Notes: generated by a model from the sequence alone, not told the origin. 64,000 nt of DNA from IDS-8 sp035304345 (GCA_035304345.1 DATGQE010000016.1:1-64000), one strand, 5' to 3'; positions 48,209-57,366 are shown, counted from the first letter of the stretch. Made by a program: numbers and translations.

Positions 48209-49992
48209 TGAGCAGCGTGGATTTCGTCGATCACACCTATGACGTCGTCGTGGTCGGGGCCGGCGGTGCCGGGCTCAGGGCCACGTTCGGCCTCGCGGAA
48301 GCGGGCTTCTCGACCGCCTGCGTCACCAAGGTCTTCCCCACCCGCAGCCACACGGTCGCGGCGCAGGGGGGCATCAGCGCCGCGCTCGGCAACATGGGCG
48401 AGGACGACTGGCGCTGGCACATGTACGACACCGTCAAGGGCTCGGACTGGCTCGGCGACCAGGACGCGATCGAGTACATGTGCAAGGAAGCGCCGAGGGC
48501 GGTCATCGAGCTCGAGCACTACGGCCTGCCGTTCTCGCGCACCGAGGACGGGCGCATCTACCAGCGCCCGTTCGGCGGGATGACGACGCACTTCGGCAAG
48601 GGCGTCGCGCAGCGGACCTGCGCCGCCGCCGACCGCACCGGGCACGCGATGCTGCACACGCTGTACCAGCAGTCGCTCAAGCACGACGCGACGTTCTTCA
48701 TCGAGTACTTCGCGATCGACCTCATCATGGAGGACGGCGTCTGCCGCGGCGTCGTCGCGATGGACCTGGAGCACGGGCGGCTGCATCGTTTCCGGGCCCA
48801 CCAGGTGGTGCTGGCGACGGGCGGTTACGGGCGCGCCTATTTCTCCTGCACCTCGGCGCACACCTGCACCGGCGACGGCAACGGCATGGTGCTGCGCGCG
48901 GGGCTGCCGCTGCAGGACATGGAGTTCGTGCAGTTCCACCCGACCGGCATCTACGGCCCGGGCATGCTGATCACGGAGGGAGCGCGCGGGGAGGGCGGTT
49001 ACCTCACGAACTCCGAGGGCGAGCGCTTCATGGAGCGCTATGCGCCGAACGCCAAGGATCTCGCTTCGCGCGACGTCGTGAGCCGCTCGATGACGATCGA
49101 GATCCGGGAGGGTCGCGGAGTCGGGCCCGAGAAGGACCACATCTACCTGCACCTCGAGCACCTCGGCCCGGACGTGATCCGCGAGCGCCTGCCGGGCATC
49201 GCGGAGACGGCGAAGGTCTTCGCCGCGGTCGACGTGACGAAGCAGCCGATCCCGGTGCTGCCCACCGTGCACTACAACATGGGCGGGATTCCCGCCAACT
49301 ACCACGGGCAGGTGATCGCGACCGATCGCGACGGCAAGGTCGTGACCGTTCCGGGCCTCATGGCGGTCGGCGAGGCGGCCTGCGTTTCCGTGCACGGCGC
49401 GAACCGGCTGGGATCGAACTCGCTGCTCGACCTCGTAGTGTTCGGCCGCGCCGCGGCCCACTTCTGTGCCGAGACGATGTCGCCCGGCGCGCGCCACCGG
49501 CCGCTGCCGGCAGACGCGGGCGTCGCGAGCGCCGAGCGCGTGCAGCGGCTGCTGGAGGCGAACGGCAGCCGGCCCACGGCCGAGATACGCCTCGAGATGC
49601 AGAAGATCATGCAGTCGCACGCCGCGGTGTTCCGCACCGGAGAAGTGCTCGAAGAGGGCGCCCAACTCCTGCGGCAGACGTTCCGGAGCTTTGCCGACGT
49701 GCGCCTGGCAGACCGCTCGCGCATCTGGAACACGGATCTCGTGGAGACGCTCGAGCTCGAGAACCTGCTCCTCAACGCGACGGCGACGATCGAGTCCGCG
49801 CTCAACCGGACGGAGAGCCGGGGGGCGCACGCGCGCGAGGATTACCCGGAGCGCGACGACGTCAACTGGCTGAAGCACACCTTGTGCCGCGTCGATCCCG
49901 AGGGCCGGGTGTCGTTCGACTACCGTCCGGTCAACCTGCAGACGATGACCGACGAGGTCGAGCCGATCCCGCCCAGGGCGCGTACGTACTGA
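48208..49992 (+). CDS. sdhA: Succinate dehydrogenase flavoprotein subunit SdhA
   Basis: SdhA oxidises succinate to fumarate and passes electrons through covalently bound FAD. The 594-residue product (E. coli 588) has the FAD fold YDVVVVGAGGAGLRA, flavinylated H48 in RSHTVAAQGG, the catalytic arginine region TEGARGEGGYL, and HYNMGGIPAN. The ATG at 48208 is used; GTG at 48205 would add one residue. The flavinylation factor SdhE is encoded after sdhB in the same operon. Confidence 0.97.
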   Translation: MSSVDFVDHTYDVVVVGAGGAGLRATFGLAEAGFSTACVTKVFPTRSHTVAAQGGISAALGNMGEDDWRWHMYDTVKGSDWLGDQDAIEYMCKEAPRAVIELEHYGLPFSRTEDGRIYQRPFGGMTTHFGKGVAQRTCAAADRTGHAMLHTLYQQSLKHDATFFIEYFAIDLIMEDGVCRGVVAMDLEHGRLHRFRAHQVVLATGGYGRAYFSCTSAHTCTGDGNGMVLRAGLPLQDMEFVQFHPTGIYGPGMLITEGARGEGGYLTNSEGERFMERYAPNAKDLASRDVVSRSMTIEIREGRGVGPEKDHIYLHLEHLGPDVIRERLPGIAETAKVFAAVDVTKQPIPVLPTVHYNMGGIPANYHGQVIATDRDGKVVTVPGLMAVGEAACVSVHGANRLGSNSLLDLVVFGRAAAHFCAETMSPGARHRPLPADAGVASAERVQRLLEANGSRPTAEIRLEMQKIMQSHAAVFRTGEVLEEGAQLLRQTFRSFADVRLADRSRIWNTDLVETLELENLLLNATATIESALNRTESRGAHAREDYPERDDVNWLKHTLCRVDPEGRVSFDYRPVNLQTMTDEVEPIPPRARTY

Positions 49993-50012
49993 AGATCGAG
50001 GAGCGAGATCGA

Positions 50013-50795
50013 GTGGCCCTGTTCCGATTGCCTCCCCATTCGCGGATCACGAAAGGCAGGCACTATCCCGCGCCGGAGGGCGCGACGAACGTCCGGCGGT
50101 TCGCGGTCTACCGTTACGACCCGGAGAGCGGAGCCAATCCGCGCATGGACACGTACGACGTGGACATGGACAAGTGCGGGCCGATGGTTCTGGACGCCCT
50201 GATCAAGATCAAGAACGAGATCGACCCCACGCTCACGTTCCGGCGTTCCTGCCGTGAAGGCATCTGCGGCTCGTGCGCGATGAGCATCGCGGGCAAGAAC
50301 ACGCTGGCGTGCACACAGACGGTCGAGGGCCTGCCCGAGGAGGTGAAGGTCTATCCGCTGCCGCACATGCCGGTCATCAAGGACCTCGTGCCCGACCTGA
50401 CGCAGTTCTACGCGCAGTACGCACTCGTGAAACCCTGGCTGCAGACCGCGACGCCGGCGCCGCCGGATCACGAGCGCCTGCAGTCCAAGGCAGACCAGGA
50501 GAAGATCGACATGCCCGCCTCCTGCATCCTGTGCGCGTGCTGCTCGGCGGGCTGCCCGAGCTACTGGTGGAACGCGGATCGCTACCTCGGGCCCGCGGCG
50601 CTGCTCGCGGCCTATCGCTGGCTGGTCGACAGCCGTGACGAGGCGGCCGGCTCGCGCCTGGACGACCTCGAGGATCCGTACCGCCTGTATCGCTGCCACA
50701 CGATCCTGAACTGCACCCAGACCTGTCCGAAGGGCCTGAACCCGGCGCTCGCGATCGCGGAAACGAAGAAGATGCTGGTCGAGCGGCAGCTGTAG
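50013..50795 (+). CDS. sdhB: Succinate dehydrogenase iron-sulfur subunit SdhB
   Basis: SdhB relays electrons from FAD to quinone through three clusters. The 260-residue product shows a [2Fe-2S] ligand set in CREGICGSC (plus a downstream Cys), CILCACCSAGCP for the [4Fe-4S], and CHTILNCTQTCPKGLNP completing the [3Fe-4S] and [4Fe-4S] sites. It is longer than E. coli SdhB (238) at the N-terminus. The GTG at 50013 has GAGGAG about eight bases upstream. Confidence 0.96.
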   Translation: MALFRLPPHSRITKGRHYPAPEGATNVRRFAVYRYDPESGANPRMDTYDVDMDKCGPMVLDALIKIKNEIDPTLTFRRSCREGICGSCAMSIAGKNTLACTQTVEGLPEEVKVYPLPHMPVIKDLVPDLTQFYAQYALVKPWLQTATPAPPDHERLQSKADQEKIDMPASCILCACCSAGCPSYWWNADRYLGPAALLAAYRWLVDSRDEAAGSRLDDLEDPYRLYRCHTILNCTQTCPKGLNPALAIAETKKMLVERQL

Positions 50796-50804
50796 ATCGC
50801 ATCG

Positions 50805-51044
50805 ATGAGCGACTCGCGCATCCGCTGGCAGTGCCGGCGCGGCATGCGGGAGCTGGACGTGCTGCTGCAGGGCTACTTCGACCGGCGCTACGCCGCTGCC
50901 GGCGAGGGGGAAAAATCGGCGTTTCGCGCGCTTCTGGCGCTCCCGGATCCCGCGCTGGTGGCCTACCTTCTGCACGGGGAGCCGGTGGAGGACGAGGCGC
51001 TCGCGGATGTCGTGCGCCGGGTACGAGAGCGAGATTTTGCCTGA
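50805..51044 (+). CDS. sdhE: FAD assembly factor SdhE
   Basis: SdhE helps attach FAD covalently to SdhA. The 79-residue protein has the essential RGMRELD motif (RGxxE) near residues 12-18 and the DPALVAYLLHG segment near residues 48-58. It follows sdhB by 9 nt and overlaps the following YgfX-like gene by 38 nt in another frame. Confidence 0.94.
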   Translation: MSDSRIRWQCRRGMRELDVLLQGYFDRRYAAAGEGEKSAFRALLALPDPALVAYLLHGEPVEDEALADVVRRVRERDFA

Positions 51045-51462
51045 CGCCCGCTCGCGGAGGGTCGTCGCCGCGCTGCTCGCCGTCGCCGCCGCCGCGGGCG
51101 CGGCGCTGCTCGTTTCGCTGCCCGTCTCGTCGATCTGCCGCGGTGCGTTGCTCGCGCTCTGGATCGGTACCGCTTGGGCCGAGGCCCGGCGCTTTCGCCG
51201 CGCCACCTCGCGTGTCGAGCGGATCGTCATGAGCGCGGACGGACGCCTGCGGGGCGGCGTGGGTGACGATCTCCGTTACCCGCTGGAGCTCCTGCCGGGC
51301 AGCGTCGTCGGCCGCCGCATGGCCTGGCTCAGGCTGCGCTTCGAGGACGGGCTGTCCTGGGGCGAGCTCGTCACGGAGCGCCGCGGCGGGCGCGAGGCGT
51401 GGCGGCGGCTCAGGGTCATCTGGCGCCACCGCGGCCATTTTGGCCGCCCCTCGAGAAGCTGA
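51007..51462 (+). CDS. YgfX/CptA-like inner-membrane protein
   Basis: The 151-residue protein has two closely spaced hydrophobic helices (about residues 20-38 and 40-54), then a soluble, arginine-rich region. This topology, with an overlap into sdhE, matches E. coli YgfX (CptA), which has been proposed both as a toxin affecting cytoskeletal proteins and as a partner of SdhE. The sequence is diverged, so the assignment rests largely on context. ATG at 51007 is assumed, inside sdhE; later starts would lose residues before the first helix. Confidence 0.7.
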   Translation: MSCAGYESEILPDARSRRVVAALLAVAAAAGAALLVSLPVSSICRGALLALWIGTAWAEARRFRRATSRVERIVMSADGRLRGGVGDDLRYPLELLPGSVVGRRMAWLRLRFEDGLSWGELVTERRGGREAWRRLRVIWRHRGHFGRPSRS

Positions 51463-51468
51463 TACCAT
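51440..51468 (+). promoter_or_regulatory. Candidate promoter of the rpoE operon
   Basis: TTGGCC (51440-51445) and TACCAT (51463-51468) are 17 bp apart, and the -10 is preceded by TGA (extended -10). It overlaps the end of the YgfX-like gene and lies about 190 nt before rpoE. A GGAAC at 51517 with TCGAAA at 51537 recalls a sigma-E promoter, but the spacing is about 2-3 bp too short, so autoregulation cannot be claimed. Confidence 0.35.
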
Positions 51469-51656
51469 TCGCGCACCGTGGACGACCCACCGGGGCGGCC
51501 CGCAAGGCGAATGGCCGGAACGGGTTCACATTTCTCTCGAAACAGTGTCGATGTCCGACGCACCTACCCGAGAACTTTCCAACAGGCGGCCGGTCTATTG
51601 CGGGGTCGGCCCAAGGGCCCGCCGGCGGCTGCAATTGCCGGTCGGGGCGCGCCGGC

Positions 51657-52232
51657 ATGGCGGGTGACTCCACCGACGCCCAGCTGGTCCGGCGCGTCCA
51701 GAAGGGTGACAAGGGTGCCTTCGATCTACTGGTTCTCAAGTATCAGCACAAGATCGTCAATCTTGTCATGCGTTATGTGCGGGACCCCGACCAGGCCCTG
51801 GACATTTCCCAGGAAGCGTTTCTCAAGGCTTATCGGGCCCTGCCTCGCTTCCGTGGAGAGAGCGCCTTTTACACCTGGCTCTACAGGATCGCGGTGAACA
51901 CGGCAAAGAACTACCTGGCTGCACAGCGCCGTCGTCCGATGGATGTCGAGCTCGACATGCAGGACCCGGAGCAGTTCGACCTGCACGCGAAGCTTCGCGA
52001 GACCGATACCCCCGAAGGCGTGACCTTGAGCCGCGAGCTCCACGAAACGGTGGAGCGCGCGATCGAATCGTTGCCCGACGACTTGCGTACCGCCATCGTG
52101 CTCAGGGAGCTCGATGGCATGAGCTACGAAGAAATTGCACAGACGATGGACTGTCCGGTCGGGACCGTTCGTTCCCGGATCTTCCGTGCCCGGGATGCGA
52201 TCGGCAAGAAGATCGGCAACCTGGTGGACTAG
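51657..52232 (+). CDS. rpoE: Envelope-stress sigma factor RpoE (AlgU)
   Basis: RpoE is an ECF sigma factor that directs the response to misfolded outer-membrane proteins. Its 191 residues equal E. coli. Region 2 (DQALDISQEAFLKAYRALPRF, then TWLYRIAVNTAKNYL) and region 4 (ELDGMSYEEIAQTMDCPVGTVRSRIFRAR) are well conserved. The ATG at 51657 gives the family N-terminus and is the only start of the right length. It is held by RseA, encoded next, and released through RseP (11808). Confidence 0.97.
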   Translation: MAGDSTDAQLVRRVQKGDKGAFDLLVLKYQHKIVNLVMRYVRDPDQALDISQEAFLKAYRALPRFRGESAFYTWLYRIAVNTAKNYLAAQRRRPMDVELDMQDPEQFDLHAKLRETDTPEGVTLSRELHETVERAIESLPDDLRTAIVLRELDGMSYEEIAQTMDCPVGTVRSRIFRARDAIGKKIGNLVD

Positions 52233-52276
52233 CGACTGGACAGGAACGTGACCGGATCGATCCGAGCGGGTGACCT

Positions 52277-52915
52277 ATGAACGATGCCCTCAAAATGCAG
52301 GTTTCCGCCTTCGTCGACGGCGAGCTGCCCGAAAACGAGACCGAGTTGCTGCTCCGGCGGCTGAGCCAGGATCCGGCGTTGCGGCAGCTCGTGGCGCAAT
52401 ACCTGATGATCGGCCGGGCGATCCGGCGCGAGCGCGACGTGCCCGGGATGCACGAGCTGCGCGGGCGTATCGCGAGAGCGCTGGGAGAAGAGCCGCCGAT
52501 CGAAACCGTCGTCACCCGCGAGCCGCGCCCTGTACGCTGGATGAAGCCCGTCGCCGGGTTTGCCATCGCCGCCTCGGTGGCCGCCGTGGCAGTGGTCGGC
52601 CTGCGTACGCTGCAGGAGCCCCCGACCGCCACCCGCGAGACGCTGTCGGCGGACGCCACCCGGGCGGCGTACACGCAGCCGCGGCCCGAGGAAGCGCTGC
52701 CGGCGCGGCCCAGCGACACGCTCATGCAGTATTACGTGCGTCACGGCGAAGCTTCCGCGGATCTCGGCCCGAATGGTATTCTTACCCGACTCGTAACGCT
52801 CGAGCTCCGGCACGGCGAGCTCGTCGAGGTCGAGCCGACGAGAGCGCCGCGGCAGCGGAACGAGGAGAACAACCGGGAGCAGCCGGACGACGGGGACGAC
52901 GACAATGGCGAATGA
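52277..52915 (+). CDS. rseA: Anti-sigma-E factor RseA (MucA)
   Basis: RseA is a bitopic inner-membrane protein whose N-terminal domain binds RpoE and whose periplasmic part is cut in stress. The 212-residue product has the anti-sigma start MQVSAFVDGELPENETELLL, a single membrane helix near residues 92-109 (PVAGFAIAASVAAVAVVGL), and a periplasmic tail ending in acidic residues (DDGDDDNGE). It is encoded 44 nt after rpoE. Confidence 0.94.
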   Translation: MNDALKMQVSAFVDGELPENETELLLRRLSQDPALRQLVAQYLMIGRAIRRERDVPGMHELRGRIARALGEEPPIETVVTREPRPVRWMKPVAGFAIAASVAAVAVVGLRTLQEPPTATRETLSADATRAAYTQPRPEEALPARPSDTLMQYYVRHGEASADLGPNGILTRLVTLELRHGELVEVEPTRAPRQRNEENNREQPDDGDDDNGE

Positions 52916-52960
52916 CGATCGCGACCGGCAACCGGCCCGATCGGGGGTGGCGGCATTTCC

Positions 52961-53935
52961 ATGAGACGCGCGCCTGACCCGACCTGCCTCTCCTGCCTCT
53001 TCGCCCTCTGCACGCTGGCCTTTGCCGCCGCCGCCGGTGCGCGCGAACGGCAGGGTCCCCTCGACTGGCTCGATCGCATGTCCACCGCGATCTCCACGCT
53101 GGAGTACGAAGGTACGGTCATCCGCCGACAGGACGGCGAGGCACAGGCGCTCAAGGTCGTTCACCGGCTCGTCGACGGTGTCGTCAACGAGCGCGTGGTG
53201 AGCCAGGAGGGGCGCCAGCTCGAGGTCATTCGCATCGGCAACGAGGTCCATTGCATTTTGCCGGACAGCCGCTCGGTGCTGATCGAGGAATGGGACGACC
53301 AGAGCACGCTGTTCTCGATGCTGCCGAGCAGCGACGGGCGGTTCGCTGGCGTCTACGACGTGTCCGTCGTGCGCGAGGAGCGGGTGGCCGGGAGGCCGTC
53401 CGTCCTGATCGCGATCCGGCCGCACGATGCGTACCGGTTCGGCCACCGCCTGTGGCTCGACCGCGAAACGGCATTTCCGCTGCGCACCGAGCTCGTCGAC
53501 ACCGACGGGACGGCGATCGAGCAGCTCAAGTTCGCCGACATCAGCTTCGATCCGGTCGGCAAGGACGAGAAGCTCGAGCCTTCCTTCGACCTCGAGAACT
53601 TCACGTGGTACAGCGAGCCGCAGCAGGCGCGGGCGCGCGAGGTCGAAACCGACTGGGTCTGCGACGACCTGCCGCCCGGCTTCCGCGTGATGTCCACCCG
53701 CGATGAGCGGCTGCCCGGCAACGACGAGCCGGTGACCCACATCGTGTACGGCGACGGGCTCGCGACCGTCTCGGTCTTCATCGCCGAGGGCGAGGACCAG
53801 AGCATTGCCCGGCGCTCGGCTTTCGGGGCGTCCAATTCCTTCAGCACCCAGATCGGCGGGCACCAGGTGACCGCCGTCGGCGAGGTCCCTTCCGAAACGG
53901 TGCAGCGCATCGCCACCTCGATGCGCCGGCGCTGA
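52961..53935 (+). CDS. rseB: Sigma-E regulator RseB (MucB)
   Basis: RseB is the periplasmic protein that shields RseA from DegS and senses lipopolysaccharide. The 324-residue precursor has a signal peptide (about 1-26, ending AAAAGA) and an N-terminal LolA-like domain (DWLDRMSTAISTLEYEGTVIRR near 34-55). The C-terminal domain has VTHIVYGDGLATVSVFI near 259-275. It follows rseA after 45 nt in the usual order. Confidence 0.94.
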   Translation: MRRAPDPTCLSCLFALCTLAFAAAAGARERQGPLDWLDRMSTAISTLEYEGTVIRRQDGEAQALKVVHRLVDGVVNERVVSQEGRQLEVIRIGNEVHCILPDSRSVLIEEWDDQSTLFSMLPSSDGRFAGVYDVSVVREERVAGRPSVLIAIRPHDAYRFGHRLWLDRETAFPLRTELVDTDGTAIEQLKFADISFDPVGKDEKLEPSFDLENFTWYSEPQQARAREVETDWVCDDLPPGFRVMSTRDERLPGNDEPVTHIVYGDGLATVSVFIAEGEDQSIARRSAFGASNSFSTQIGGHQVTAVGEVPSETVQRIATSMRRR

Positions 53936-53945
53936 GCCCGGCCCC

Positions 53946-54374
53946 ATGGAGAGCGTAGCCACGGTTCTCGCGGTCGCAGGGGAGCGCGCGCGGGTGTGCG
54001 TGGATACGCCCGCGGCGTGCGCCCGCTGCGCGGCCGGGCGCGGCTGCGGTGCCCTGGTCTTCTCCCGCCGCGGGCCGGTGGAGATCGACGCCCGGGTCGC
54101 CCCGGGGCTCGTGCTCCGCCCGGGCGACCGGGTCCGGCTCGAGCTCGAATCCGACCGCCTGCTCGCCGTTGCCGGCCTGGCGTACGGGCTGCCGCTCGCG
54201 GGGCTCGTGGCCGGGACGATCGCGGCCGGGGCCTGGGCGCCGGGCAGCGAGCTCGCGTCCGTCGCCGGCGCGCTCACCGGGCTCTTCGCCGGCGCGCTCG
54301 GCGGCCGTCGCGGCCTCGCACGGCGTGCCACGCAAGCCGCCTGCGTGCCGACCGCGGCGGCCCGGCTGCGGTGA
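53946..54374 (+). CDS. rseC: RseC/MucC-like positive regulator
   Basis: The 142-residue protein has the N-terminal cysteine motif CARCAAGRGCG near residues 24-34 and two hydrophobic helices (about 72-90 and 97-116), the layout of RseC. RseC has a minor role in sigma-E control and is related to proteins of electron-transfer assembly (RnfC/ApbE contexts). Sequence outside the motif is diverged. Its stop overlaps the next gene start (GTGA). Confidence 0.85.
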   Translation: MESVATVLAVAGERARVCVDTPAACARCAAGRGCGALVFSRRGPVEIDARVAPGLVLRPGDRVRLELESDRLLAVAGLAYGLPLAGLVAGTIAAGAWAPGSELASVAGALTGLFAGALGGRRGLARRATQAACVPTAAARLR

Positions 54375-54619
54375 GCCTGCCGGAGGTGGCGGTGTACACC
54401 CGCCCCGGCTGCCACCTGTGCGAAGTGCTGCTCGAATCGCTGGTGCCCCTGGTGCGCGGCCGGGCGCGACTCGAGCTGCGCGACGTGGACACGGAGCCGC
54501 GCTGGCGCGACGAGTTCGGCAGCCGCGTGCCGGTGGTGGCGGTCGACGGCCTGGTCGTCTGCGAGCACGTGCTGGACGAGGCCGCCCTCGAGCGCAGCCT
54601 CGCGCCGCGGCCCGAGTGA
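54371..54619 (+). CDS. Glutaredoxin-like DUF836 protein
   Basis: This 82-residue thioredoxin-fold protein starts with VAVYTRPGCHLCEVLLESL, with a CHLC (CxxC) active site near residues 14-17, then DVDTEPRW and VPVVAVDG carrying the cis-proline region. The family is predicted to act in thiol-disulfide exchange; partners are unknown. The GTG at 54371 overlaps the rseC stop. It occupies the place where degP/mucD is often found between the sigma-E regulators and lepA. Confidence 0.88.
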   Translation: MSLPEVAVYTRPGCHLCEVLLESLVPLVRGRARLELRDVDTEPRWRDEFGSRVPVVAVDGLVVCEHVLDEAALERSLAPRPE

Positions 54620-54707
54620 GCCCGCGCCGCGCAGCCTTCGTGGCGGGAGCGGGCGGGGGCAGGCCCGGCCGGCGCGTGCAGCCGTCCGTGGGTCCGCGTC
54701 GAGCGGG

Positions 54708-54713
54708 TATACT
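54708..54713 (+). promoter_or_regulatory. Possible -10 element for lepA
   Basis: TATACT lies 51 nt upstream of lepA within a 145-nt gap; it matches five of six consensus bases. No good -35 is visible. The first half of the gap is GC-rich and shows no gene. Confidence 0.4.
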
Positions 54714-54764
54714 TCGCCGTTTTCCGGCCCGGCCCGGGACTGCCGGGGCCGGCATCGAGGCTTC

Positions 54765-56555
54765 ATGCAGCACATCCGCAACTTTTCGATCATCGCCCAC
54801 ATCGATCACGGCAAGTCCACGCTGGCCGATCGCTTCATCCAGATCTGCGGCGGGCTGGACGAGCGCGAGATGCTGGACCAGGTCCTCGATTCGATGGACC
54901 TGGAGCGCGAGCGCGGCATCACGATCAAGGCGCACAGCGTGACCCTCGATTACCGCTCCGACGACGGCCGGCTCTACCGGCTCAACCTGATCGACACGCC
55001 GGGGCACGTCGATTTCTCCTACGAGGTCTCGCGCTCGCTGGCGGCGTGCGAGGGTGCGCTGCTGGTCGTCGACGCCGCGCAGGGCGTGGAAGCGCAAAGC
55101 GTCGCGAACTGCATCACCGCCATCGACCAGGGGCTCGAGGTGCTGCCGGTGCTGAACAAGATCGACCTGCCGGCGGCCGAGCCCGAGAAGGTGATGCAGG
55201 AGATCGAGGACATCATCGGCATCGAGGCCCGCGGCGCGGCGCAGGTCAGCGCGAAGACGGGGCAGGGCGTGAAAGAGCTGCTCGAGGAGGTCGTGAAGAA
55301 GATCCCGCCGCCGGCCGGCGACCCGGACGCCCCGCTGCAGGCGCTCATCATCGACTCCTGGTTCGACAACTACGTGGGCGTCGTCTCGCTCGTGCGCGTC
55401 GTCAACGGCCGGATCAGGAAAGGCGACAAGATCACGATCATGTCGACGGGACGGACGTACACGGCCGACAGCGTCGGCGTGTTCACGCCGAAGATGCGGG
55501 AGCTCGAGGAGCTCGGCACGGGGGAGGTCGGCTTCCTCAACGCGGCGATCAAGGACATCGACGGTGCGCCGGTGGGCGACACGATCACGTCCGCGAACCG
55601 GCCCTGCGCGGAGCCCCTGCCCGGCTTCAAGCGCGTGCAGCCGCGCGTGTTCGCGGGGCTGTATCCCGTCAGCTCCGACGACTACGAGGCGTTTCGCGAG
55701 GCGTTGAAGAAGCTGCGCCTGAACGACGCGGCGCTGCACTTCGAGCCGGAGACTTCCGCCGCGCTCGGCTTCGGCTTCCGTTGCGGGTTCCTGGGCATGC
55801 TGCACATGGAGATCGTGCAGGAGCGCCTCGAGCGGGAGTACAAGCTGGACCTCATCACCACGGCCCCCACGGTGGTGTACGAGGTCCTCCTGACGAGCGG
55901 CGAGACGATCCGCGTCGACAACCCGTCGAGCCTGCCGCCGCCGAACAAGATCGCCGAGATTCGCGAGCCCATCATCACGGCCAGCATCCTGGTGCCCGAC
56001 AGCCACGTCGGGGCAGTGATGAAGCTGTGCATCGAGAAGCGCGGCGTGCAGAAGCAGATGCGCTACTCGGGCAGCCACGTGGCGCTCGAATACGAGATGC
56101 CGATGGCGGAGGTCGTGCTCGACTTCTTCGACAGGCTGAAATCGGTGAGCCGCGGCTTCGCGTCCTTCGACTACCAGTTCGAGCGTTTCGATCCCGCTCC
56201 CCTGGTGCGCCTCGACATCCTGATCAACAAGGAACGGGTCGACGCGCTGTCGCTGATCGTGCACCGCGCCAGCGCGGAAGCGCGCGGCAGGGAGCTCGTC
56301 GAGAAGATGAAGGAGCTGATCCCGCGCCAGATGTTCGACGTCGCGATCCAGGCGGCGATCGGCAGCCAGGTGATCGCGCGCAGCACCGTCAAGGCCTTGA
56401 GAAAGAACGTCACCGCGAAATGCTACGGCGGCGACGTTACCCGGAAACGCAAGCTGCTGGAGAAGCAGAAGGCGGGTAAGCGGCGGATGAAGCAGATCGG
56501 CTCGGTGGAGATCCCGCAGGAGGCATTTCTCGCCGTGCTGAAAGTCGAAAAGTGA
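54765..56555 (+). CDS. lepA: Elongation factor 4 (LepA)
   Basis: LepA is a ribosome-associated GTPase that assists translation under stress and 30S biogenesis. The 596-residue product (E. coli 599) has G1 AHIDHGKST at 11-19, DTPGH near residue 77, NKID near 131, and the unique C-terminal domain (YGGDVTRKRKLLEKQKAGKR near 550). The ATG at 54765 gives the exact family N-terminus QHIRNFSIIAHID. lepB follows after 9 nt. Confidence 0.98.
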   Translation: MQHIRNFSIIAHIDHGKSTLADRFIQICGGLDEREMLDQVLDSMDLERERGITIKAHSVTLDYRSDDGRLYRLNLIDTPGHVDFSYEVSRSLAACEGALLVVDAAQGVEAQSVANCITAIDQGLEVLPVLNKIDLPAAEPEKVMQEIEDIIGIEARGAAQVSAKTGQGVKELLEEVVKKIPPPAGDPDAPLQALIIDSWFDNYVGVVSLVRVVNGRIRKGDKITIMSTGRTYTADSVGVFTPKMRELEELGTGEVGFLNAAIKDIDGAPVGDTITSANRPCAEPLPGFKRVQPRVFAGLYPVSSDDYEAFREALKKLRLNDAALHFEPETSAALGFGFRCGFLGMLHMEIVQERLEREYKLDLITTAPTVVYEVLLTSGETIRVDNPSSLPPPNKIAEIREPIITASILVPDSHVGAVMKLCIEKRGVQKQMRYSGSHVALEYEMPMAEVVLDFFDRLKSVSRGFASFDYQFERFDPAPLVRLDILINKERVDALSLIVHRASAEARGRELVEKMKELIPRQMFDVAIQAAIGSQVIARSTVKALRKNVTAKCYGGDVTRKRKLLEKQKAGKRRMKQIGSVEIPQEAFLAVLKVEK

Positions 56556-56564
56556 GCAAGTACA

Positions 56565-57323
56565 TTGAACATTGATCTCGCCCTGGTACTGACCGTGCTG
56601 ACCCTGTTCACCGGCGCGGTCGTCGCGCTGGACAGGTTCTGGCTCCGGAAGCGGTGGGAGGAAAGCGGCGCCCGGCCCGGCAAGACCGTTGCCACCGTCG
56701 TGGACTACTCGCGGTCGTTCTTTCCCGTCCTCCTGTTCGTGCTCGTCATCCGCTCGTTCGTGTTCGAGCCGTTCCGCATCCCGTCCGGCTCGATGCGTCC
56801 GACGCTGCTGGAAGGCGACTACATTTTCGTCACCAAGTACGCTTACGGGTTGCGCCTGCCCGTGACGAACACGAAGATCCTCGAAACCGGCTCGCCCGAG
56901 CGCGGCGACGTCGTCGTGTTTCGCCTGCCGTCGGATCCGAGCGTCAACTACATCAAGCGCGTGGTCGGGCTGCCGGGCGACACCATCGCGTACCGCGACG
57001 ACGTGTTGTTCGTGAACGGCGAGCGGGTCGAGAAGCGCCGGGCCGGGACGGATCCGGAGTGGCTGCAGGCGGCGTACATCGAGCGCCTGGGCGACCGCGA
57101 GCACCGCATACTGCTGTCCGACAGGGTTTCGCTGGAAGGGGAGTGGAAGGTGCCCGAGGGCGAGTACTTCATGATGGGGGACAACCGGGACAACAGCCAG
57201 GACAGCCGCGTCATCGGCACCGTTCCCGAAGAGAACCTCGTGGGCAAGGCCGTCCGTATCTGGATGCACATGGACGGCCTCGAATGGCCCGATTGGAGCC
57301 GGATCGGCGCGAAGATCGAATGA
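56565..57323 (+). CDS. lepB: Signal peptidase I
   Basis: LepB removes signal peptides from exported proteins on the periplasmic face. The 252-residue product has two N-terminal membrane segments (about 4-22 and 53-68), catalytic S76 in PSGSMRPTL, and the general base K131 in YIKRVVGLPGD. MMGDNRDNSQDSR (box E) follows near residue 203. The start is TTG at 56565, needed to include the first membrane helix. It follows lepA and precedes DUF4845 and rnc as in many relatives. Confidence 0.95.
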   Translation: MNIDLALVLTVLTLFTGAVVALDRFWLRKRWEESGARPGKTVATVVDYSRSFFPVLLFVLVIRSFVFEPFRIPSGSMRPTLLEGDYIFVTKYAYGLRLPVTNTKILETGSPERGDVVVFRLPSDPSVNYIKRVVGLPGDTIAYRDDVLFVNGERVEKRRAGTDPEWLQAAYIERLGDREHRILLSDRVSLEGEWKVPEGEYFMMGDNRDNSQDSRVIGTVPEENLVGKAVRIWMHMDGLEWPDWSRIGAKIE

Positions 57324-57366
57324 CAAAGTGTGGCGCCAGTCACTGATCGGCGCCTGCCGGCGGCCG

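Noticed and set aside
51517..51542. Sigma-E-like promoter (GGAAC ... TCGAAA) upstream of rpoE
   Set aside because: Spacing is about 13-14 bp where sigma-E promoters need about 16, and both boxes are imperfect.
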